Notes: generated by a model not told the origin, from the sequence alone. Counted from the stretch's first letter, positions 24,409 to 33,158 are shown. The stretch: 53,074 nucleotides of DNA from an uncultured Clostridia bacterium (GCA_944412445.1 CALYBJ010000017.1:1-53074); one strand, 5' to 3'. Numbers and translations: made by a program.

Positions 24409-24765
24409 TTATTTAAGAGCCGCCTTAGCCTGCTCCGTAAGAGCCGTAAACGCTGCGGGATCTGCTATTGCAATCTCTGAGAGCATTTTGCGGTTAAGAG
24501 TAACGCCGGCTTTGCTGAGTCCGTTCATGAATGTTGAATAATTCATTCCGTTAAGCTTGCATGCGGCTGAAATTCTTGTTATCCAAAGTCTGCGGAAGTT
24601 TCTCTTCTTCTGCTTTCTTCCGATGTAGGCATAGTTGCCGGATTTCATAACAGCCTGCTTCGCAGTCTTGAAAAGTCTTGACTTTGAGCCGTAATAGCCC
24701 TTTGCAAGCTTTAATACTTTATTTCTTCTTTTGCGAGTCATTGTCGCACCCTTTATACGTGCCAT
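24409..24765 (-). CDS. rplT: Ribosomal protein L20
   Basis: 118 residues, standard length. Binds 23S rRNA early in large-subunit assembly and, in Firmicutes, represses its own operon by binding the leader. Signature text [15 protein letters not shown] and [17 protein letters not shown]. Last gene of infC-rpmI-rplT. Confidence 0.98.
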   Translation of the reverse strand: MARIKGATMTRKRRNKVLKLAKGYYGSKSRLFKTAKQAVMKSGNYAYIGRKQKKRNFRRLWITRISAACKLNGMNYSTFMNGLSKAGVTLNRKMLSEIAIADPAAFTALTEQAKAALK

Positions 24766-24789
24766 TATAAGTTACCTCCTGATATTAGA

Positions 24790-24987
24790 TTATTTGTAGG
24801 GAATAAGTTTCTTGATCTGCTTAACATTTGTCTTGTCGGCAACTGTTGTCTTGCGCAGATTTCTTTTTCTCTTTGTGCTTTTCTTGTTGAGAATGTGTGA
24901 CTTATATGCATGAGCACGCATGGGCTTACCTGTCTTGGAAAGCTTAAAACGCTTTTTAGCACCGCTGTTTGTTTTGATTTTGGGCAT
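24790..24987 (-). CDS. rpmI: Ribosomal protein L35
   Basis: 65 residues, very basic. Matches L35 throughout, e.g. [20 protein letters not shown] and [15 protein letters not shown]. Located between infC and rplT as in nearly all Firmicutes, with an AGGAGG-type ribosome site. Confidence 0.98.
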   Translation of the reverse strand: MPKIKTNSGAKKRFKLSKTGKPMRAHAYKSHILNKKSTKRKRNLRKTTVADKTNVKQIKKLIPYK

Positions 24988-25016
24988 TGTTATTTCCTCC
25001 TGTTTCCTGTTCTTTA

Positions 25017-25535
25017 TTATTTATTGGGTTTTGCTGCAAGGAACATCAGCATCATGCGGCCGTCAAGCTTTGCCGCCTTTTCAACCGTGCCGTTTTCCGT
25101 GCACATCTCGGCAAACTTTGCCATTATTTCAAGACCTCTTTCCGGGTGAGCCATTTCTCTTCCTCTGAATCGGATTGATACTTTGACTTTATTGCCCTGC
25201 TTAAGAAATCTGTTTGCATGATTTGCCTTAGTTTCAAGGTCATGCGTATCAATATTAAGGGAAAGCTGAACTTCCTTTATATCTATCTGATGTTGGTTCT
25301 TCTTTGCTTCCTTTTCTCTCTTCTGCTGCTCAAACTTATATTTGCCGTAGTTCATTATCTTGCATACCGGCGGCTTTGCCTGAGGAGCGATCTTAACTAA
25401 ATCAAGATTCCTTTGAGTCGCAATCTTAAGAGCATCCGACGCTGACATTATTCCCAGCTGTTCGCCGGTATCGCTGACTACTCTCAGCTCTTTGTCCCGG
25501 ATTTCCTCATTGATTTGCATTTCCTTCGTACTGAT
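25017..25535 (-). CDS. infC: Translation initiation factor IF-3, probably with an AUC start codon
   Basis: 172 residues from the chosen start. IF-3 keeps subunits apart and proofreads start codons. The N-domain ([29 protein letters not shown]) and C-domain ([26 protein letters not shown]) are complete. The only strong ribosome site is GGAGGTG (25549-25543). Nine bases after GGAGG comes ATC (25535-25533), giving a protein beginning [11 protein letters not shown], as in other clostridial IF-3 proteins. The nearest in-frame ATG is 5 codons further and too far from the site; ATGs upstream fall in the leader. Rare AUU/AUC starts are the known basis of IF-3 self-regulation. Confidence 0.93.
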   Translation of the reverse strand: MSTKEMQINEEIRDKELRVVSDTGEQLGIMSASDALKIATQRNLDLVKIAPQAKPPVCKIMNYGKYKFEQQKREKEAKKNQHQIDIKEVQLSLNIDTHDLETKANHANRFLKQGNKVKVSIRFRGREMAHPERGLEIMAKFAEMCTENGTVEKAAKLDGRMMLMFLAAKPNK

Positions 25536-25549
25536 GTTCAAACACCTCC

Positions 25550-25695
25550 AAATATTATAAACAAAGCGCGGACATAAACTATCCGCGCCCGAATATAACC
25601 GCATTAATGACCAATCAGTGATACGATTTAATATTGACCTTACAGGAACATTATCCGCAAGGTGAGCACGGCTTGCCGTCTTCTTTGTTTTTCGT
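25550..25695 (-). ncRNA. infC-rpmI-rplT mRNA leader (L20-type autoregulatory leader)
   Basis: About 145 bases lie between the promoter and the infC ribosome site and have no ORF of their own. They contain GC-rich paired segments (ACGGCAAGCCGT, palindromic) and an interrupted repeat ACCTTGCGG..CCTGTAAGGTC, and end in the attenuator. Position and layout match the L20 leader of Firmicutes, in which L20 binding favours termination. Assignment is by context; a covariance-model search would settle it. Confidence 0.6.
25555..25588 (-). terminator. Attenuator hairpin in the infC leader
   Basis: On the minus strand GCGCGGA and TCCGCGC form a perfect 7-bp stem with a 9-base loop, followed by TTTGTTTATAA. 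It lies directly upstream of the infC ribosome site, as expected of a regulated terminator in an r-protein leader. Confidence 0.75.
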
Positions 25696-25700
25696 GAAAT

Positions 25701-25729
25701 ATTTTAACAGCTGTTTTCCCTTTTGTCAA
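25701..25729 (-). promoter_or_regulatory. Promoter of infC-rpmI-rplT
   Basis: Minus-strand TTGACA (25729-25724) and TAAAAT (25706-25701) are 17 bases apart, within a 300-base gene-free interval. Confidence 0.8.
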
Positions 25730-25838
25730 TAGTTTTTTTGTATTATTTGAAAACTTTCCGACTGATTATCAATATAAAGTGAAAAAGCTGCTTTTCCTTT
25801 TGGCAAAGATTTTTAAATTATTTTAGGCTGTGAATTTT

Positions 25839-26471
25839 TCAGTAAAGAGACATTACCGCATTTTCTATTTCCCGTGAAACCTCTTCCACGCTTCCTCCTG
25901 CGTCTATAACCTTTATGTTTTCACTTTCACCTAAATCCTCTATTATGCTTCTGAACCGCTCTCTGATAAGCTCCAGCGCCTTTATGTTTTCATATATTTC
26001 GATTTCCTCGGCGCTTCTGCCTGCGTTTATTCTCTCCATGCTCTTTTGGGGAGTCAAATCAAGGAATATACACAAGTCGGGCTTTCTTATGTCCCGGCAG
26101 TCAAGATTCAGGCTTTTAAGCCATGACGCGCCCACATCAATTCCCTGATAGGCAAGGGTTGAATAATAGTATCTGTCCGAAATTACGGTTTCTCCGTTTT
26201 CAAGATGATAATTTATTCCGTCCTCTTTATTAAGGTTATGGTCTATTCTGTCAAGAGTAAAAAGAAGAGCAAGCTGGCTTTTGGCACACTGCTTTCTGCC
26301 CCCCAGCACATCTCGGCACATTTTTCCGTACTCCCCTGAGGTAGGCTCTGCCTGATTTACGGCTTTTATTCCCTTTTCCCTGAGCTTATTGATAAGTATA
26401 CCGGTCTGTGTTGTTTTTCCCGAACCGTCAAGCCCCTCTATAACTATAAACTTTCCCGTCATTTCATTCAC
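25839..26471 (-). CDS. tmk: Thymidylate kinase
   Basis: 210 residues. Phosphorylates dTMP to dTDP. P-loop IEGLDGSGKTTQ at residues 11-22, the DR(Y) motif in VISDRYYYSTLAYQG, and the LID-type segment GRSAEEIEIYE. Overlaps rsmA by 4 bases. About 110 bases downstream hold no clear terminator. Confidence 0.95.
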   Translation of the reverse strand: MNEMTGKFIVIEGLDGSGKTTQTGILINKLREKGIKAVNQAEPTSGEYGKMCRDVLGGRKQCAKSQLALLFTLDRIDHNLNKEDGINYHLENGETVISDRYYYSTLAYQGIDVGASWLKSLNLDCRDIRKPDLCIFLDLTPQKSMERINAGRSAEEIEIYENIKALELIRERFRSIIEDLGESENIKVIDAGGSVEEVSREIENAVMSLY

Positions 26472-27331
26472 CTGTTTTTATACAATTCTTCCGCCAAGGA
26501 TGTGAGCTGCTCCATGGTAAGCTTCTCTGCCCTTACGCTTTCGCCAAGGCCGCATGACTGCAAAGCCGAAGCCACCTTTTGCTTTTCTATTCCCATAACG
26601 GAGGAAATACTGTTAAGGGCAGTCTTTCTCCTTTGGGAAAATGCCGCCTTTACCATTTTAAAGAAAAATTTTTCGTCGGTTAATGAATACTGAGGCTTTT
26701 CCCTGACATCAAGCTTTATTACCATGCTGTCAACCTTCGGAGAAGGCATAAAGCTTTCCCGTGACACCCCGAAAAGCTTTTCCGCCCCGGCGTAATAATC
26801 AACGGCAACCGTTACCGCTCCCGCTTCTCTCGTACCCACAGCCGCGCAAAGCCGTTCTCCCGCTTCCTTCTGAACCATGACCGTTATGGACTTAAAGGGC
26901 AGCCTGCTTTCAAGGAGAAGCATTATTATGGGAGATGTTATATAGTATGGAAGATTTGCGCATACACATATTTCTCCACAGTCCGAAAAGCTCTGTTCAA
27001 TAAGCTTTTTAAGGTCGGTTTTCATAACATCGGCGTTTATTACCTCTATGTTGTCAAAGTCGGATAAAGTGTCCTCAAGAATGGGTATAAGCCTGGGGTC
27101 AAGCTCCAGGGAAACTGTTTTCTTTGACCTTTTGGCAAGCTCCTGAGTAAGAACTCCTATACCGGCGCCTATTTCAAGAACGCCTGTTTCCTTTCCTATT
27201 CCCGACATCTCCGCTATCATAGGACAGACTTCGGGATTTATTATAAAATTCTGTCCCAAAGACTTTGAAAAAGAAAATCCGTTTTTTCCTAATATTCTTT
27301 TAATTGTGTTTATATCCGTTAAGCAATACAT
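26468..27331 (-). CDS. rsmA: 16S rRNA dimethyladenosine transferase
   Basis: 287 residues. Dimethylates two adjacent adenosines near the 3' end of 16S rRNA. Signatures: SKSLGQNFIINP, the SAM loop EIGAGIGVLTQELA, and catalytic NLPYYITSPII. The C-terminal helical domain is complete (AFSQRRKTALNSI). Same strand and order as dnaI and tmk. Confidence 0.96.
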   Translation of the reverse strand: MYCLTDINTIKRILGKNGFSFSKSLGQNFIINPEVCPMIAEMSGIGKETGVLEIGAGIGVLTQELAKRSKKTVSLELDPRLIPILEDTLSDFDNIEVINADVMKTDLKKLIEQSFSDCGEICVCANLPYYITSPIIMLLLESRLPFKSITVMVQKEAGERLCAAVGTREAGAVTVAVDYYAGAEKLFGVSRESFMPSPKVDSMVIKLDVREKPQYSLTDEKFFFKMVKAAFSQRRKTALNSISSVMGIEKQKVASALQSCGLGESVRAEKLTMEQLTSLAEELYKNR

Positions 27332-27348
27332 TTTTTCTGCGCTTTCTT

Positions 27349-28320
27349 TTACTGTTCATACAGCTTCTGCTGTCTTATATCGTGTCCCTCAAAGGTTAAA
27401 ATTCTGTATTCACCGAGAATTCTTGAATTTGTCCTTCTCGTATACTTTTTCTCTATTTCGCTTATTTTTAAATTCGTGCTTATAATCGTGGGCTTTGAAG
27501 ACAAAAGTCTTGTATTTATTATGTTATACAAAGTTGACACGGTAAAGGAGGTTGTAAACTCTGCTCCCAGATCGTCAAGAATCAAAAGGTCACATTCAAG
27601 AAGCATTTTTTCCGTATCACCGTCGCCGCGGCTGTCCTTTCCGAAATGCTCCTGCTCAATACTTGAAAAAAGATTCTGAACGGAGCCGTATACAACTCCG
27701 TAACCCTTTTTTATAACCTCTCCCGCTATGGCAAGTGAAAGATGTGTTTTTCCCAGTCCCGTTTCTCCCCACATTAATATGCTGTTTGAATTCATATCAA
27801 AATTTCGGGCGTAATTTTTACAGAAGGCAAAAACTCGGCTCATTAAGTCATAAACATCAGGGTCATCTTTATAATATTTTAAATCAAAATCATCAAAGGA
27901 GGATATCTTCAAGGGGGAATTCCTGCAAAGCTGCTCATAGGCAAGCTGCTTTAAAAGCGCAAGATGACATTTGCACAGCCGTCCCTTATATATTCCCGTA
28001 TCGGAACAGATTTTGCAGGTGTAGTCCGGCTCCAGATAGTCCTCCGGATATCCGGCTGTCTTTAAAAGCCTCCCGATTTCCTTCTGGGCTTCCAGATTTT
28101 CTGTTCTGAGCTTATCTATGTATTCTCCTGTCTTTTCTCCCATGCCTATTACATGAATCAAACCGTATGCCGATTTTCTCATACGCTCCTCAAGCATAAG
28201 TATGTCCGGACAGCCTTCCGCAAATCTGTCATGGCGCTTTGCCGCTTCTTCCTCAGCTTTCATCTTTCTTTCCGCTATTCTTTCCTCCGCAAGAAGAAAC
28301 AGCTTTTCGTTGTATGCCAT
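27349..28320 (-). CDS. DnaC/DnaI-like helicase-loading ATPase
   Basis: 323 residues. Predicted primosomal AAA+ protein that helps load the replicative helicase. A cysteine cluster CKICSDTGIYKGRLCKC (about residues 104-120) resembles the zinc site of DnaI. Walker A is MWGETGLGKTHLS, Walker B LLILDDLGAEF, and sensor residues are in PTIISTNLKI. An in-frame start at 28362 lies inside dnaD; ATG 28320 follows AGAGGA and is chosen. The adjacent dnaD-type gene supports a replication restart or initiation role. Confidence 0.88.
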   Translation of the reverse strand: MAYNEKLFLLAEERIAERKMKAEEEAAKRHDRFAEGCPDILMLEERMRKSAYGLIHVIGMGEKTGEYIDKLRTENLEAQKEIGRLLKTAGYPEDYLEPDYTCKICSDTGIYKGRLCKCHLALLKQLAYEQLCRNSPLKISSFDDFDLKYYKDDPDVYDLMSRVFAFCKNYARNFDMNSNSILMWGETGLGKTHLSLAIAGEVIKKGYGVVYGSVQNLFSSIEQEHFGKDSRGDGDTEKMLLECDLLILDDLGAEFTTSFTVSTLYNIINTRLLSSKPTIISTNLKISEIEKKYTRRTNSRILGEYRILTFEGHDIRQQKLYEQ

Positions 28321-28324
28321 TTTA

Positions 28325-29413
28325 TCACTGTCCTCTCTTTGTCTTTGTAGGGTCAATATCAAAGCTTCTCTTTATTGCAAGGTCAATATTGTAAGAGGGC
28401 GGCGTATAGCCTTCCCCACCGTCTTTTGCGCTTCCCTTTGCCGTTTTTTCCGAAAACTTCTTTTCGCCTGTCTCCGCGTCTTCTACTGTTCTGTAGCCCT
28501 TTTCATACCACTTTTTAAGTATGCCGTTCATATATCCGAAATTTATGCTGCCCTTTTTCTCAACGGCTTTTTCATAAGCATGATATATCATCTCAACGCC
28601 GTATCCGTAGTCGTTTATCCATATTTCCAGATACTGCGTCTGCTTTACGGTAGGTCTCGGATTCTCAACGCCGCTTATATTCTTAAACTCGTTCCACAGC
28701 TTCTGAGCCTTTTCAAGCCTTGCTATTTTTCCCGAAGCTCTGTCAAAGGTGTTGATCTCCTCATCAGACCAGGAAGCGCCTATTTTCATTATGTAGTTTA
28801 AGGAATTATCCTTGCCTATGTTTTTCGCATAGCCGCAGAGCATTATTATTACCTCCGACGGCAGTCCGTAATAATCGTGAAGCAGAAGAAGACAGGACTG
28901 TCCGTCGTAGCCCAAGGTTCTGCCCAGTACATTCTGCGCCTCGGAAAACATCTCCCTTATCTCCGGATACTCCGTTATCCTCCTCGATATATCCTGTATG
29001 GACGGCTTTACCACCGGCGGCCTTTTCTCATGATGCGCTTCTGGCTTTGCTTCCTGTTTTTCAGCAGCTTTTTCAGCTTCATTCTTTTCTTCTTTTTTCT
29101 CCTGAACAGGAACCGGCGCTTCGGAAACACTTTCCTTCCTTACGGCTTGCACTTCGGCTTTAATTTCCTCTGAGCCGCCGTCGCTTATTATTATTCCCGC
29201 TTCTGTCCAGTAGTAAACCGCATCGTCGATTTCATCTGCGGGTATTCCCGTTTCTTTTGATATTACGCCTATATCAAACTCTCTGCATGAATTTCTGAAC
29301 AGCCACAAAAGCACCTTCAGCTGGGCCTTTCCCGCCATGCGAAGATGCTTGTCTGCGATTTCCGTGGGAAGCACGAAAACCGATTTATATGAATTGGGAT
29401 TTATTTTATACAT
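28325..29413 (-). CDS. DnaD-domain replication protein
   Basis: 362 residues. The N-terminal ~85 residues form a winged helix (AQLKVLLWLFRNS...ISKETGIPADEIDDAV). An acidic/Lys-rich linker of about 50 residues follows, then two DnaD (DDBH2) repeats; the second ends in the family motif YMNGILKKWYEKG. DnaD/DnaB proteins remodel oriC DNA with DnaA and recruit the helicase loader. Two tandem C-domains make it closer to DnaB-like architecture than to short DnaD. Its stop lies 5 bases before the dnaI start. Confidence 0.85.
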   Translation of the reverse strand: MYKINPNSYKSVFVLPTEIADKHLRMAGKAQLKVLLWLFRNSCREFDIGVISKETGIPADEIDDAVYYWTEAGIIISDGGSEEIKAEVQAVRKESVSEAPVPVQEKKEEKNEAEKAAEKQEAKPEAHHEKRPPVVKPSIQDISRRITEYPEIREMFSEAQNVLGRTLGYDGQSCLLLLHDYYGLPSEVIIMLCGYAKNIGKDNSLNYIMKIGASWSDEEINTFDRASGKIARLEKAQKLWNEFKNISGVENPRPTVKQTQYLEIWINDYGYGVEMIYHAYEKAVEKKGSINFGYMNGILKKWYEKGYRTVEDAETGEKKFSEKTAKGSAKDGGEGYTPPSYNIDLAIKRSFDIDPTKTKRGQ

Positions 29414-29437
29414 ACTGTCTCCCTATTAATTATTGCC

Positions 29438-29881
29438 TTATTTTTTTCCGGTGGAGCCGAAACCGCCGCTTCCTCTCTGTGTGCCGCAAAGCTCCTCACA
29501 TTCCTCTATTTCGGGAACAATAACCGGCATTATTATCATCTGTGCCACTCTTTCGCCGGGCTCTATAGTATACTCTTCTTCATACTGATTTACAAGCCCT
29601 ACCGTTATTTCTCCCCTGTAATCGCTGTCTATAACCCCTACGCAGTTGGACGGCGCTATTCCGTGCTTTACGGCAAGCCCGCTTCTTGCAAATATAAACG
29701 CTCCGTATTCCGCACCGGGCAGCTCAACCGCTATTCCCGTGGGAATTTTTACTCCGCAGTGAGGCTTTACCGTTATTCTTTCCTCAATACACGCGTAAAG
29801 ATCCATTCCGGCGCTGCCATCTGTGGCTCTCTTAGGAAGCACCGCATTTTCCCTGACCTTTTTTATTTTCAGCTTTTCCAT
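29438..29881 (-). CDS. dut: dUTP pyrophosphatase
   Basis: 147 residues. Hydrolyses dUTP to dUMP. All five trimeric dUTPase motifs are present in order: TDGSAGMDLYA, SGLAVKHG, GVIDSDYRGEI, ERVAQMII and the C-terminal P-loop-like RGSGGFGSTGK. Confidence 0.96.
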   Translation of the reverse strand: MEKLKIKKVRENAVLPKRATDGSAGMDLYACIEERITVKPHCGVKIPTGIAVELPGAEYGAFIFARSGLAVKHGIAPSNCVGVIDSDYRGEITVGLVNQYEEEYTIEPGERVAQMIIMPVIVPEIEECEELCGTQRGSGGFGSTGKK

Positions 29882-29909
29882 TCCGTTCTCCGAATTTATT
29901 ATGGTTTAA

Positions 29910-30233
29910 TCACTTGTTAATCTTTTTCTGCTTCGCCATTTCCCTTTTAAGGAAGTCCCTCTCGGACTTTGCCTGGGCTGCGTCAGCAAGACATTCCTTA
30001 AGCTGATCCCTCATTTTTTCCGCTTCTTTTTCGTTCTTTTCAATTGTGTCCGCATACTCAAGAAGCGTTAAAAGAGTTGCCTGTGTGGGAGAAATCCGTC
30101 CGCTCTTTTCCATGATGCCCTGAATTTTCCCGTCGATTTTTTCAGCCAGCATTAAAGCATACCCGGGATCATCGTCTGTTGCTATTGTATATGTTATTCC
30201 GGCAACGGTAATTTTTACTTTCTTCATTTCCAT
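29910..30233 (-). CDS. zapA: Cell division protein ZapA
   Basis: 107 residues. ZapA bundles FtsZ filaments at the division ring. The N-terminal beta segment VKITVAGITYTIATDDDPGY and the helix pair with TQATLLTLLEYADTI match ZapA; a coiled coil (about 60-107) follows. ATG 30233 is preceded by AAAGG at good spacing; a TTG three codons upstream is less likely. First gene of the dut-dnaD-dnaI-rsmA-tmk unit. Confidence 0.85.
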   Translation of the reverse strand: MEMKKVKITVAGITYTIATDDDPGYALMLAEKIDGKIQGIMEKSGRISPTQATLLTLLEYADTIEKNEKEAEKMRDQLKECLADAAQAKSERDFLKREMAKQKKINK

Positions 30234-30267
30234 CTTTACCAAACCTTTTTCGCATTTTATCTATATT

Positions 30268-30296
30268 ATTATATAATCATTCCCGGAAAACTTCAA
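30268..30296 (-). promoter_or_regulatory. Promoter of the zapA-tmk operon
   Basis: Minus-strand TTGAAG (30296-30291) and TATAAT (30273-30268) with a 17-base spacer, about 35 bases before ATG 30233. Confidence 0.7.
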
Positions 30297-30346
30297 CACC
30301 ATTTTTATATAATTTTTTTCAAGCATATTTGATTTACCGTTAATGT

Positions 30347-30359
30347 CGCAAATATTGCG
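30347..30359. repeat. Palindrome in the zapA / vWA intergenic region
   Basis: CGCAA-ATA-TTGCG is a perfect 5-bp-arm palindrome between two divergent promoters. Possible regulator site; no partner identified. Confidence 0.4.
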
Positions 30360-30395
30360 CATTTTTTAATTAATTTTATATATTAAAAAAATTGG

Positions 30396-30423
30396 TTGAC
30401 TTTATTCCAAAATATGTTATACT
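30396..30423 (+). promoter_or_regulatory. Promoter of the vWA surface protein gene
   Basis: TTGACT (30396-30401) and TATACT (30418-30423), 16-base spacer. A 6-bp hairpin GTGGAT/ATCCAC (30432-30458) follows in the 5' UTR just before the GGAGG site. Confidence 0.65.
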
Positions 30424-30474
30424 TAACATAAGTGGATTCATTATAAATTTTTATCCACAACGGAGGTAAATTTT

Positions 30475-31449
30475 ATGAAAAAATCATTACTGAAAACGAT
30501 TTCAATGGTTCTTGCATTGATGTTTGCTTTCACGGCTGTTTTCGTTATTGGCGCTTCCGCAGAGTCCCAGACCGTTACGGTTACCCAGGATCTTCATAAT
30601 CCGGACAGTGCAGGTGACGCTATTTCCCAGTCAGGAAAGGTAAGAGATATTTATCTTGTTCTTGATATTTCAGGAAGTATGAGCGGTGTTCCTCTTTCAA
30701 GCCTTAAAGACGCCGCAAAGCAGTTCTGCGCAATTATGCTCAACGACAAAAACGCAAGCAACAGAATTGCTATCGTAACCTACAACACAAATGTTAACAC
30801 CTATTCCTTCTCAACTAACTATGCTCAGCTTGCCAACACCATTGACAGCTTCGATTCAAAGGGCAGCACGGCAATGTACGACGCGCTTATGGCTGTTAAG
30901 GAAATCAATGAGAAGTACGGCAACAAGGACGCTACAAAGCATGTTGTTGTAATGGCTGACGGACTTCCCAACGAAGGCGCTACTCTTTCCAGCGGCAAGT
31001 ACACCGCAAAAGACAGCTCCATGTACTACAAATACGGCAACGCCGTTTATTCAACAGCGGCAGGTATGTGGCCCGACTATAAGATTTACTCAATCGGCTT
31101 CTTCCACAACTTAGGCGGAACTCAGCTTGAATACGGAAAAACTCTTATGAAGGACATTCAGAACGCTCTTTACCTTGAGGTTTTCGATCCCGATAAAATA
31201 GAGGACGCTTTTGGCGATATAGCGGAAGAAATTACAAAGCCCGATACAACAGAAAACACCACAAAGGCTCCGGCAACAACGGAAACAACTACGGCAAATA
31301 ATAACAATAATAACAATAACAATAATAACAATAACAATAATAACAACTCAATTCCTCAGACAGGCGAAACCCTTGCAGGGGTTGCTGTTGCGGCAGTTGT
31401 TATGGCTTCGGCTATTGCTTTTGTAGCAGTTAAAAAACGCGACGAGTAA
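30475..31449 (+). CDS. von Willebrand A surface protein with IPQTG sorting signal and poly-Asn linker
   Basis: 324 residues. A signal peptide (1-29, ending GASA) precedes a vWA domain of about residues 55-250 with an intact metal site: D-I-S-G-S at 64-68, the GSTAMYD threonine and the VVMADGLPNEG aspartate. A Thr-rich stretch and 17 consecutive Asn (275-291) form a linker. The C-terminus is a classic wall-anchor signal: IPQTG (293-297), a hydrophobic helix and KKRDE. Predicted to be exported and covalently fixed by a sortase. Two class B sortase genes lie 2-5 kb downstream, but IPQTG is closer to class A/LPXTG signals than to NPQTN. The ligand is unknown. Confidence 0.88.
   Translation: MKKSLLKTISMVLALMFAFTAVFVIGASAESQTVTVTQDLHNPDSAGDAISQSGKVRDIYLVLDISGSMSGVPLSSLKDAAKQFCAIMLNDKNASNRIAIVTYNTNVNTYSFSTNYAQLANTIDSFDSKGSTAMYDALMAVKEINEKYGNKDATKHVVVMADGLPNEGATLSSGKYTAKDSSMYYKYGNAVYSTAAGMWPDYKIYSIGFFHNLGGTQLEYGKTLMKDIQNALYLEVFDPDKIEDAFGDIAEEITKPDTTENTTKAPATTETTTANNNNNNNNNNNNNNNNNSIPQTGETLAGVAVAAVVMASAIAFVAVKKRDE
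31297..31347 (+). repeat. AAT/AAC trinucleotide repeat encoding 17 Asn
   Basis: Seventeen Asn codons in an irregular AAT-AAC pattern. Slippage here would change linker length without shifting the frame. Confidence 0.9.
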
Positions 31450-31487
31450 TTGCTGTTAAAGTAATTAAACTCATACAAAATTTCCCA

Positions 31488-31519
31488 CCGAAAGGCTTTT
31501 TGCCTTTCGGTTTTTTTTT
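31488..31519 (+). terminator. Terminator after the vWA gene
   Basis: A perfect 9-bp stem CCGAAAGGC/GCCTTTCGG with a 5-base T loop is followed by nine T. Confidence 0.95.
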
Positions 31520-31626
31520 ATTACCGAAATCCTTATGATTTTCATAATTATTGTTTTTACTTCCGAAATCTGATAACATTACTAAAAATGTTTATTAATA
31601 ATATTTATTTCTTTTTTATTTTACAC

Positions 31627-31656
31627 TTGTACTTTATATATTTTGTGTGATATACT
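31627..31656 (+). promoter_or_regulatory. Possible promoter of the FAD dehydrogenase gene
   Basis: TTGTAC (31627-31632) and TATACT (31651-31656), 18-base spacer, about 55 bases before the ATG. The region is very AT-rich, so alternatives exist. Confidence 0.4.
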
Positions 31657-31710
31657 ATATAAGTATTCTTATGTGTTTTTTTAATAAGCTTTTTACGGAG
31701 ATGATTTTTT

Positions 31711-33153
31711 ATGGAACATTATAATGTTGTTGTTATCGGAGCAGGTCCGGCAGGAATTTTTACCGCTCTTGAGCTTTACAGACTTAATGATCCGAATTAT
31801 AAGGTTCTTATTGCAGATGAAGGCAAGGATATCAGAAAAAGAGCCTGTCCCGCAAGAAGCAAGGGCGAATGTGTCCGCTGCAACCCCTGCAATATTATGA
31901 GCGGCTGGGCAGGCGCAGGCGCTTTCTCAGACGGCAAGCTTTCTCTATCGGAGGAAGTAGGCGGCAACCTTACAGATTATATGCCTGTTAAGGAAACCCG
32001 TGAACTGATTAAATACGCCGATTCCGTTTATCTTGATTTCGGCGCTCCCAAAGAGGTTTTCGGCTTGTCAGACAAAAAAGCCGACGACATTGCCTATGAG
32101 TGTTCCAAGCATAACATTAAGCTTATCCGCTGTCCAGTAAGACACATGGGCACGGAATATTCCTACGATGTTTTAAAAGCCATGTACGACCATCTTGCAA
32201 CAATGCCCGGCTTTACTTTTTTAAGCGAAACCCACGCAGACCCGGTTATCAGCGGCAGCAAGGTTACGGGCGCTGAGCTTACAGCAAAGGACGGTACAAA
32301 AACTCAGGTTTCCGCTGATTATGTTGTGGCTGCTCCCGGAAGAGGCGGCGCCGACTGGCTTAACAAAATAGCGAAGAAAAACAATATTGAGATAACAAAC
32401 AATGAAGTCGATATCGGCGTAAGGGTTGAATGTCCCAATTCCGTTATGGACAACCTTACAAAACACCTTTACGAAGCCAAAATGATTTACTATTCCGACA
32501 CCTTTGAAAACAAGGTAAGGACATTCTGCATGAATCCCGGAGGAATCGTAAGCGAGGAGCATTACAACGCCGGCTTTAACAACACCTTTAAAAACAGCAT
32601 TGCCGTTGTAAACGGTCACAGCTATGCGGACGAAAAATCCCACACGGAAAACACGAATTTTGCCCTTCTTGTTTCCACAAGATTTACAAAGCCCTTTGAC
32701 CAGCCTATTGAATACGGCAGATATATTGCACAGCTCGGAAATATGCTTACCGGCGGCGGAGTTATAGTTCAGCGTCTCGGTGACCTTCTTATGGGAAGAA
32801 GAACGGATGAGTCAAGGCTTAAAAAGTCAACCACTCGCCCAACTCTTACAACTGCTACTCCCGGAGATTTATCCTTTGTTCTTCCCCACAGACATCTCAC
32901 AAGCATAATTGAAGCCCTCAGAGCCTTTGACAAGGTTGCTCCCGGGCTTTATTCAAAAAACACTCTCCTTTACGGAGTTGAAGTTAAATTTTATTCCTCA
33001 AAAATCAAGGTTGACAATTCCTTCAGAACAGGCGTTAACGGATTTTACGCCATAGGCGACGGCGCCGGAATCACAAGAGGTCTTATGCAGGCTTCCGTAA
33101 CGGGAATTGTTGTTGCAAGAGATATTTCCGATAAAATTAACAAAGAAATTTAA
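31711..33153 (+). CDS. FAD-dependent dehydrogenase with Cys-rich motif (COG2509-like)
   Basis: 480 residues. The dinucleotide-binding loop VVIGAGPAGIFTA is at residues 7-19. Cysteines at about 46, 54, 57 and 60 (CPARSKGECVRCNPC) precede GWAGAGAFSDGKLSLS, the hallmark of this family of uncharacterised FAD enzymes. The C-terminal GDGAGITRGLMQAS closes the FAD site. The cysteines could bind a metal or Fe-S cluster. The reaction is not known. pncC follows within 6 bases, so the two are co-transcribed. Confidence 0.82.
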   Translation: MEHYNVVVIGAGPAGIFTALELYRLNDPNYKVLIADEGKDIRKRACPARSKGECVRCNPCNIMSGWAGAGAFSDGKLSLSEEVGGNLTDYMPVKETRELIKYADSVYLDFGAPKEVFGLSDKKADDIAYECSKHNIKLIRCPVRHMGTEYSYDVLKAMYDHLATMPGFTFLSETHADPVISGSKVTGAELTAKDGTKTQVSADYVVAAPGRGGADWLNKIAKKNNIEITNNEVDIGVRVECPNSVMDNLTKHLYEAKMIYYSDTFENKVRTFCMNPGGIVSEEHYNAGFNNTFKNSIAVVNGHSYADEKSHTENTNFALLVSTRFTKPFDQPIEYGRYIAQLGNMLTGGGVIVQRLGDLLMGRRTDESRLKKSTTRPTLTTATPGDLSFVLPHRHLTSIIEALRAFDKVAPGLYSKNTLLYGVEVKFYSSKIKVDNSFRTGVNGFYAIGDGAGITRGLMQASVTGIVVARDISDKINKEI

Positions 33154-33158
33154 TCGCC

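Noticed and set aside
25730..25838. Search for a tmk terminator
   Set aside because: GAAAAGC/GCTTTTTC near 25783-25797 is palindromic but has almost no loop and no proper T-tract, so it is not called.
31297..31347. Tandem repeat considered as CRISPR or phase-variation tract
   Set aside because: It is an in-frame Asn codon run in a surface-protein linker; it cannot shift the frame and has no spacers.
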